Shown: one piece after another, positions 6,388 to 10,015 of the stretch | Layout: every line of letters starts with the position of its first letter | Numbering within the stretch: the stretch's first letter is position 1 | Assembly: GCA_045545575.1 (NCBI GenBank) | Contig: JAZQBE010000011.1 | Coordinates: 1 to 10,015, forward strand | Length of the DNA: 10,015 bases | Origin: Shuttleworthia sp045545575 | GTDB lineage: Bacteria; Bacillota; Clostridia; Lachnospirales; Lachnospiraceae | Reading direction: 5' to 3' | The notes under the pieces: generated by a model | Database searches by the model: none | Seen by the model: only the letters and a program-made list of their open reading frames with translations | What the model was told of the DNA's origin: nothing | Translations under genes and position numbers: made by a program

Positions 6388-8743
6388 GATTTGCCTCTCG
6401 GAACGCCTCGCGGACGGCGGCAAACCGCTGCTCCTTCTCTTCTTCCGTTCCCGGAAGAAGCGGCGCGATCGACCGGTTCCACGCCTCGGAAAACGGCGTG
6501 TTCGGCATAAAAACCACCGTCTGGTTCATCGCCGCGGCAAAATCCGTCTCCGGAACAAGGCGCTTCATGATCCCGTTGACGGCCGGATCCCGCAAAACCT
6601 TCGCGACCGGCGCCGACACGGTCAGACCGTAGGGGTTGTAACAGTGCACCCGAAGATCTGCTGCCAGCGGCAGATCCTCGGCGGAAGTGCCCGCAAAGAT
6701 GCGGAAGGCCCCCGGTTTTGCCGCCCACTGGCCCAGACGCATGTCAAAGGACGCGAAATCCTTCTCTGTCAGCAGAAAGCGCACGGTTTTCTGTTCCTGC
6801 GGTTCCAGAAACACTTTCTGGAATCGTTTCAGTTCCCGGAAAGGTTTGTCAATGGCCGGATCGCATTCGGACACAAACAGCATGACCGTCTCGCTTCCGG
6901 CCCTCTTCCCGGTGTTTTTGATCGTCACTTCCGCACACAGCGTCTCGGCCTGTTCGAAATGAATCTCCGGCTGTACCCGGAAATCCGAGAGGGCAAAGGT
7001 CGTGTAGCTTTGCCCGTGTCCGAAACAGAACAGCGGGCGGATCCCCTTCAGGTCGTAATACCGGTAGCCGACGTAAATGCCTTCGCCGTAGTTTTCCTTC
7101 ATGCACTCGCCCGGGAAATTGCCGTAGGTCGGTGTGTCCGTATACCGGCGCGGGTAGGACAGCGGAAGCTTTCCGGAAGGATTCACGTCGCCGAACAGGA
7201 TATCGGCCGCGGCCTGACCGCCGGCCATGCCCGGCAGATAGACGCAGAGAATCGCGTCGATGTCTGCTTCATATGCGGACAGATCCACGGGACCGGCGAT
7301 GTTCAGCACGAGAACGACCGGCTTTCCGGCGGCTTTCGCGTCTGCCAGCGCCTTCTCCATCACCGGGACGTCCTCCGGCTCCATATTCATGTCCGGCCGG
7401 TCCGCGCCTTCCTGGCCGTTCGCGCCGACGGTGACAATGACGACGTCGGTCGCATCGGTGATTTCTTCAAAGCTGACACGGTCCGCTCCGGTCTTTTCCG
7501 CGGAGGCGTCAAACATGCTTGTCGCAAGGACGGTGTCGACCTCAGCGGAACCCGCGCCGCAGGGCGTAAACTGTTTCGAGCGGTTCCCGTAGAACGCGAC
7601 GCCGGTCTGCTTTGAGAGGGGCAGCAGGTCCTTTCGGTTCCGAAGCAGCGTGATGCCCTCTGCCGCCGCCTGATACGCCGCGCGCATGCTCTTTTCCGTG
7701 TCGATGCCCTCCCGGTGTGCGCCGGTCATCACCGGCATCTGCAGAAGGATCTTCAGATAATTCGCGCAGGCCTCGTCGAGAACGTCATCCGTCAGAATGC
7801 CTTCTTCATACGCTTTCATCATCGGGCCGATTTCCCGCGGACCGGGCATGGCGACGTCGTTGCCGGCGAGCTGTCCTTCAATCCGGTCGTATACCGCGCC
7901 CCAGTCGGACATGACAAAACCGTCAAAGCCCCATTCGCCGCGCAGCACGTCACGCAGAAGCCACGGATTCTGGGCGCAGGGCGTTCCGTTGATGGAGTTG
8001 TAGGCCGACATCACTGTTTTGCATCCGGCTTTCACGCAGGCCTCAAACCCGGGCAGATAGATCTCCCGCAGCGCCCGTTCCGAAATATGCTCGTCCACCC
8101 CCATGCGGTCGGTCTCGGAGTTGTTTGCCGCGAAATGCTTGACGTCGGCAATCACTCCGATCGACTGGATGCCCTCCACAAAGGCCGGTGCCAGAGCGGA
8201 CACCACGCAGGGATCTTCCGAATAGCCCTCAAAGATCCGTCCGCCCCGCGGATCGCGGTGAATGTTGACATTCGGCGTCCCCAGCAGAACGTCGACGCCG
8301 CAGGCCAGCGCTTCCTCCCCCAGCGCTTCGCCGCAGCGCCGGATCACCTCGGGATTCATCGTCGCGCCCAGCAGCATGCCGGGCGGATAGCAGCCCAGCT
8401 TCCGGTCGGCCGGACGGGTTTCATCCAGGATTTCCCGGATCCGGTCAGGATACTTCGGGATCGCCATCGCCGCCACCGCAAAGCTCTCCATCGGTTCTAT
8501 CAGCGTTTCCGGATCGACCTTTCCTTCTGTTTCTTCCTTTGCCTGGAACGCGGCTTCAAAACGCATCTGCATGGTATTAAAGCCGGTTCCGCCGTCCAGA
8601 AACAGCGGTGCCGGGATTCCGTGCTTTTCGTTTCCGCCGCCGCGGAACGGGGTGGAGCCGGTTAGAAGGAGCATTTTCTCCTTCGGGCTCATTTCGGAAA
8701 GGATCTGCGGAATGGATGCTTCGGTTTTCAGCTGTGTCGCCAT
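6374..8743 (-). CDS. Family 3 glycoside hydrolase (beta-glucosidase/beta-xylosidase type)
   Basis: A 789-residue retaining beta-glycosidase, probably a cytoplasmic beta-glucosidase or beta-xylosidase acting on imported oligosaccharides. The N-terminal GH3 barrel carries the substrate Asp D50 (FLDGGTGF), NIHRDPRGGRIFEGYSEDP (160-178), KHFAANN (202-208) and the nucleophile D280 in GFVMSDWGA. The second alpha/beta domain starts near GITLLRN (about 363) and contains GQEGADRP, whose E445 is the likely acid/base. A fibronectin-III-like domain follows (about 612-690; GSETVMLFV, then PFRELKRFQKV). A tail of about 90 residues ends the protein. There is no signal peptide. AAGGAGGT lies 5 bp ahead of the ATG. 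It is transcribed away from the AraC regulator across a 145-bp shared region, so probably controlled by it. Sequence does not separate glucosidase from xylosidase activity. Confidence 0.93.
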   Translation of the reverse strand: MATQLKTEASIPQILSEMSPKEKMLLLTGSTPFRGGGNEKHGIPAPLFLDGGTGFNTMQMRFEAAFQAKEETEGKVDPETLIEPMESFAVAAMAIPKYPDRIREILDETRPADRKLGCYPPGMLLGATMNPEVIRRCGEALGEEALACGVDVLLGTPNVNIHRDPRGGRIFEGYSEDPCVVSALAPAFVEGIQSIGVIADVKHFAANNSETDRMGVDEHISERALREIYLPGFEACVKAGCKTVMSAYNSINGTPCAQNPWLLRDVLRGEWGFDGFVMSDWGAVYDRIEGQLAGNDVAMPGPREIGPMMKAYEEGILTDDVLDEACANYLKILLQMPVMTGAHREGIDTEKSMRAAYQAAAEGITLLRNRKDLLPLSKQTGVAFYGNRSKQFTPCGAGSAEVDTVLATSMFDASAEKTGADRVSFEEITDATDVVIVTVGANGQEGADRPDMNMEPEDVPVMEKALADAKAAGKPVVLVLNIAGPVDLSAYEADIDAILCVYLPGMAGGQAAADILFGDVNPSGKLPLSYPRRYTDTPTYGNFPGECMKENYGEGIYVGYRYYDLKGIRPLFCFGHGQSYTTFALSDFRVQPEIHFEQAETLCAEVTIKNTGKRAGSETVMLFVSECDPAIDKPFRELKRFQKVFLEPQEQKTVRFLLTEKDFASFDMRLGQWAAKPGAFRIFAGTSAEDLPLAADLRVHCYNPYGLTVSAPVAKVLRDPAVNGIMKRLVPETDFAAAMNQTVVFMPNTPFSEAWNRSIAPLLPGTEEEKEQRFAAVREAFREANLETC

Positions 8744-8812
8744 GAGGACCTCCTTGCTTTACAAAATGCCGGTTTGCATCCTGATGGTATCACCTGCACC
8801 GCTGAAAAATCA

Positions 8813-8841
8813 CGTATCGATTTGTGTGAAAACCATGACAA
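8813..8841 (-). promoter_or_regulatory. Candidate promoter for the GH3 gene
   Basis: On the minus strand TTGTCA (8836-8841) is followed after 17 bp by GATACG (8813-8818), a weak -10. A second choice is an extended -10, TGATACCAT (8784-8792), with no good -35. Either weak promoter would fit a gene that needs AraC activation. Its -35 overlaps the -35 of the divergent araC promoter. Confidence 0.3.
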
Positions 8842-8843
8842 AT
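8820..8843. promoter_or_regulatory. Operator-like inverted repeat with an overlapping cre-like site
   Basis: ATTTGT (8820-8825) and ACAAAT (8838-8843) form an inverted repeat around a 12-bp centre, followed by another ATTTGCG (8842-8848). Within it TGAAAACCATGACA (8827-8840) matches the CcpA cre consensus TGWAANCGNTNWCA at all fixed positions but one, the G of the central CG. The site covers both divergent -35 boxes. Binding by AraC or CcpA is inference. Confidence 0.35.
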
Positions 8844-8863
8844 TTGCGGTTTTACTGTATGAT
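8835..8863 (+). promoter_or_regulatory. Promoter for the AraC-family regulator gene
   Basis: ATGACA (8835-8840) and TATGAT (8858-8863) are each one base from consensus and spaced by 17 bp, with TG just before the -10. The start would be near 8870, giving a leader of about 20 nt before the ATG at 8889. Confidence 0.6.
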
Positions 8864-8876
8864 GGTTTCGATCCTG

Positions 8877-8884
8877 AAAGGGGG
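8877..8884 (+). promoter_or_regulatory. Ribosome binding site fixing the araC-type start
   Basis: AAAGGGGG lies 4 bp ahead of the ATG at 8889. It supports this start over the in-frame Met at 8571, which would overlap the GH3 coding region and its promoter. Confidence 0.7.
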
Positions 8885-8888
8885 CGCC

Positions 8889-9845
8889 ATGAAACGTCAG
8901 GAATACGAAGTCATTTCCCATAATCCGATGCATTTCACGCTGTTTCTGATGCACGTGCTGTACCGGTCCCCGCATCTGCACCGGGATTTCGAGATCGCCT
9001 GCGTTCTGGAGGGATCCGTCACCGTCACCTGCGCAGGGCAGTCCTTTGCGGTTTCCGAGGGTGAGCTGTTCATCGTCAACCCGTTTGAGGTTCATGAACT
9101 GGAAGCCGCACAGCCGGCACTGCTTCTGTTCCTTCAGGTGGCTCCGGACTTTTTTGCGGGGTATTATCCTGAAGTAGAGTCCCTTCTGTTCGATCAGTGC
9201 GCAATCCGTTCGACGGATGCTGTCTGCACCTACTGCCTGGGAAACCTGGTACAGACAGCCGACTGCTTTTTCCGGCAGCCGGACCTCTATGAGATGGTCT
9301 GTGTGACCGCCATCAACGCGCTGTTTCTGCATCTGTTTTCCAGGCTACCCCATCACCGGCTGACTCCCTCGGAACAGTCCGTCCGTCTGTCCCGCGGCGG
9401 CCGCATGAGCGAGTTTCTCGATTACATCGACGCCCATGCCTCCGAAAAACTGCTGCTTTCGGATCTCGCAAAGGACCGCCACGTCAGCATGTACCACCTG
9501 TCCCACCGGTTTCGGGAGGAATACGGCATGTCCTTTCAGGAGTACCTGTCCCGGACACGCTGCGAAAAAGCCCGTCAGCAGCTGCTGCTGACAGACCGGC
9601 CGCTGCTGGATATCGCCATCGGATGCGGATTCTCCGATCCCAAGTACTTCAACCGGGACTTTGCCGCCCGGTACGGGTGCAGCCCGAAGGAATACCGGAA
9701 ACGGATGCGCGGCGAATCTCTGCCAGACCAGCAGCGTTCCATACTGACCGCACAGGAGCACCTTTCCGCGGAATCCGCTGTCGTCTTTCTGGACCGGTAT
9801 CGGGAACGGCTGCCCTATGTGTGGGAGAATGAGGTTCTGATTTAA
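8889..9845 (+). CDS. AraC-family transcriptional regulator (cupin sensor plus C-terminal double HTH)
   Basis: A 318-residue DNA-binding regulator of the AraC/XylS family. The N-terminal half is a cupin-type ligand domain: HLHRDFEIACVLEG (about 29-42), then EGELFIVNPFEVHEL (57-71), the usual pattern of an AraC sugar-binding barrel. The C-terminal DNA-binding domain covers about 172-274. The first helix-turn-helix is at LSDLAKDRHVSMYHLSHRFREE (190-211). The second is at LLDIAIGCGFSDPKYFNRDF (239-258), ending in the family signature YGCSPKEYRKR (262-272). A tail of about 44 residues follows. It is divergent from the GH3 gene, the classic arrangement of a sugar-responsive activator and its target, so it probably induces GH3 and perhaps the GH43 operon, and may control itself. 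The inducer is unknown. No membrane segment. Confidence 0.93.
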   Translation: MKRQEYEVISHNPMHFTLFLMHVLYRSPHLHRDFEIACVLEGSVTVTCAGQSFAVSEGELFIVNPFEVHELEAAQPALLLFLQVAPDFFAGYYPEVESLLFDQCAIRSTDAVCTYCLGNLVQTADCFFRQPDLYEMVCVTAINALFLHLFSRLPHHRLTPSEQSVRLSRGGRMSEFLDYIDAHASEKLLLSDLAKDRHVSMYHLSHRFREEYGMSFQEYLSRTRCEKARQQLLLTDRPLLDIAIGCGFSDPKYFNRDFAARYGCSPKEYRKRMRGESLPDQQRSILTAQEHLSAESAVVFLDRYRERLPYVWENEVLI

Positions 9846-10015
9846 GGGGGACAGGTTTTAAAGCGACGGCTGCTGCGGACTGCGAAGCCAATACGGCAGG
9901 CGCAAAGCGAACCGTTGGCCAAAGGCGAGGAAGGCGCGAGCATAGCGAAAGCCGCGGGAGCGACTACCCGAAGGGGCGCCGAAGGCGTTTAGCGGACGCG
10001 GCTTTCAATAGGCGG
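9846..10015. repeat. GC-rich structured non-coding segment, possible dispersed or mobile element edge
   Basis: No gene is seen here. The segment begins at GGGGGACAGGTTTTAAAG directly after the araC stop and runs off the window. It is purine-biased on the plus strand and full of short recurring words: AAGGCG at 9922, 9931 and 9982, and AAAGCGA at 9860 and 9904. It contains several inverted repeats. GCCAA and CGG (9887-9896) pair with CCG and TTGGC (9912-9919), and a larger stem lies at 9947-10006. No T-tract marks a normal araC terminator. It may be a multi-copy intergenic repeat or the end of a mobile element. The GGGGACAG start recalls ends seen with REP-associated transposases, but this is a recollection and unproven. 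Confidence 0.45.
9947..10006. repeat. Long hairpin with two GAA-loop mini-hairpins
   Basis: GAAAGCCGCG (9947-9956) and CGCGGCTTTC (9997-10006) form a perfect 10-bp stem. The 40-nt interior holds two tandem mini-hairpins, each closed by the same GAA loop: CCC-GAA-GGG (9967-9975) and CGCC-GAA-GGCG (9977-9987). The shape is that of a branched, cloverleaf-like RNA or single-strand DNA fold. It could terminate araC transcription, although the trailing bases are not T-rich. Confidence 0.5.

Noticed and set aside
6277..6423. An N-terminal extension of the DUF1622 protein starting at 6423
   Set aside because: The added 49 residues are Arg-rich, overlap the end of the GH3 gene, and would place the start upstream of the promoter. 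A strong ribosome site fixes the Met at 6276.
8571..8888. An N-terminal extension of the AraC-family regulator starting at 8571
   Set aside because: It would run through the GH3 start and the intergenic promoters. The cupin domain begins shortly after the Met at 8889, which has AAAGGGGG just ahead.
9926..9990. Resemblance to a lysine-riboswitch core (GGGG then CGCCGAAG, and GGCGCGAG upstream)
   Set aside because: The spacing is too short, the expected kink-turn strand and later conserved stems are not found, and it sits after a gene rather than clearly before one. Sequence to the right would be needed; a covariance-model search would settle it.
1..10015. CRISPR arrays, tRNA or rRNA genes, and intact transposase genes
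   Set aside because: No regularly spaced direct repeats, no tRNA-like fold with CCA-type end, no rRNA core sequence and no transposase motif were seen in either strand.

Overview
The window looks like a chromosomal carbohydrate-use region from a GC-rich, anaerobic, probably gut-dwelling member of the Clostridia (Firmicutes). Three things suggest this. There is a butyryl-CoA:acetate CoA-transferase-type gene, typical of butyrate-forming Lachnospiraceae and Oscillospiraceae. Most genes have strong AGGAGG-type ribosome binding sites. Several glycosidases lack signal peptides, as expected when imported oligosaccharides are cut in the cytoplasm. The genus cannot be fixed from this sequence alone.

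Layout. Bases 1-5825 hold a tight run of five minus-strand genes separated by only 28, 17, 27 and 30 bp. In transcription order they are a CoA-transferase (4485-5825), a GH43 glycosidase (2870-4456), a second GH43 glycosidase (1458-2852), a PHP-family phosphoesterase (654-1430) and an N-acetylglucosamine-6-phosphate deacetylase (nagA) that runs off the left edge (1-623). A TATAAT box at 5882-5887 lies just ahead of the first gene. Upstream is a separate minus-strand unit for a small DUF1622 membrane protein (5926-6276). It has its own good promoter inside the 3' end of the preceding gene, a GC-rich leader hairpin, and an intrinsic terminator overlapping its stop codon. Upstream of that is a large GH3 beta-glycosidase (6374-8743, minus), divergent from an AraC-family regulator (8889-9845, plus). 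The 145 bp between these two carries overlapping promoter elements and operator-like repeats.

How they may work together (inference): the AraC regulator senses a sugar or oligosaccharide and controls the GH3 gene, and possibly the GH43 operon, since similar ATTTG-type repeats occur at both promoters. GH3 and the two GH43 enzymes trim imported beta-linked and arabinose- or xylose-containing oligosaccharides. NagA and the PHP enzyme act on phosphorylated sugar intermediates. The CoA-transferase links the resulting carbon flow to butyrate and acetate metabolism.

The last 170 bases (9846-10015) are unlike the rest. They form a GC-rich, purine-biased, highly structured non-coding segment that starts directly after the araC stop codon and runs off the right edge. 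It is probably a dispersed intergenic or mobile element, and it is the least explained part of the window.
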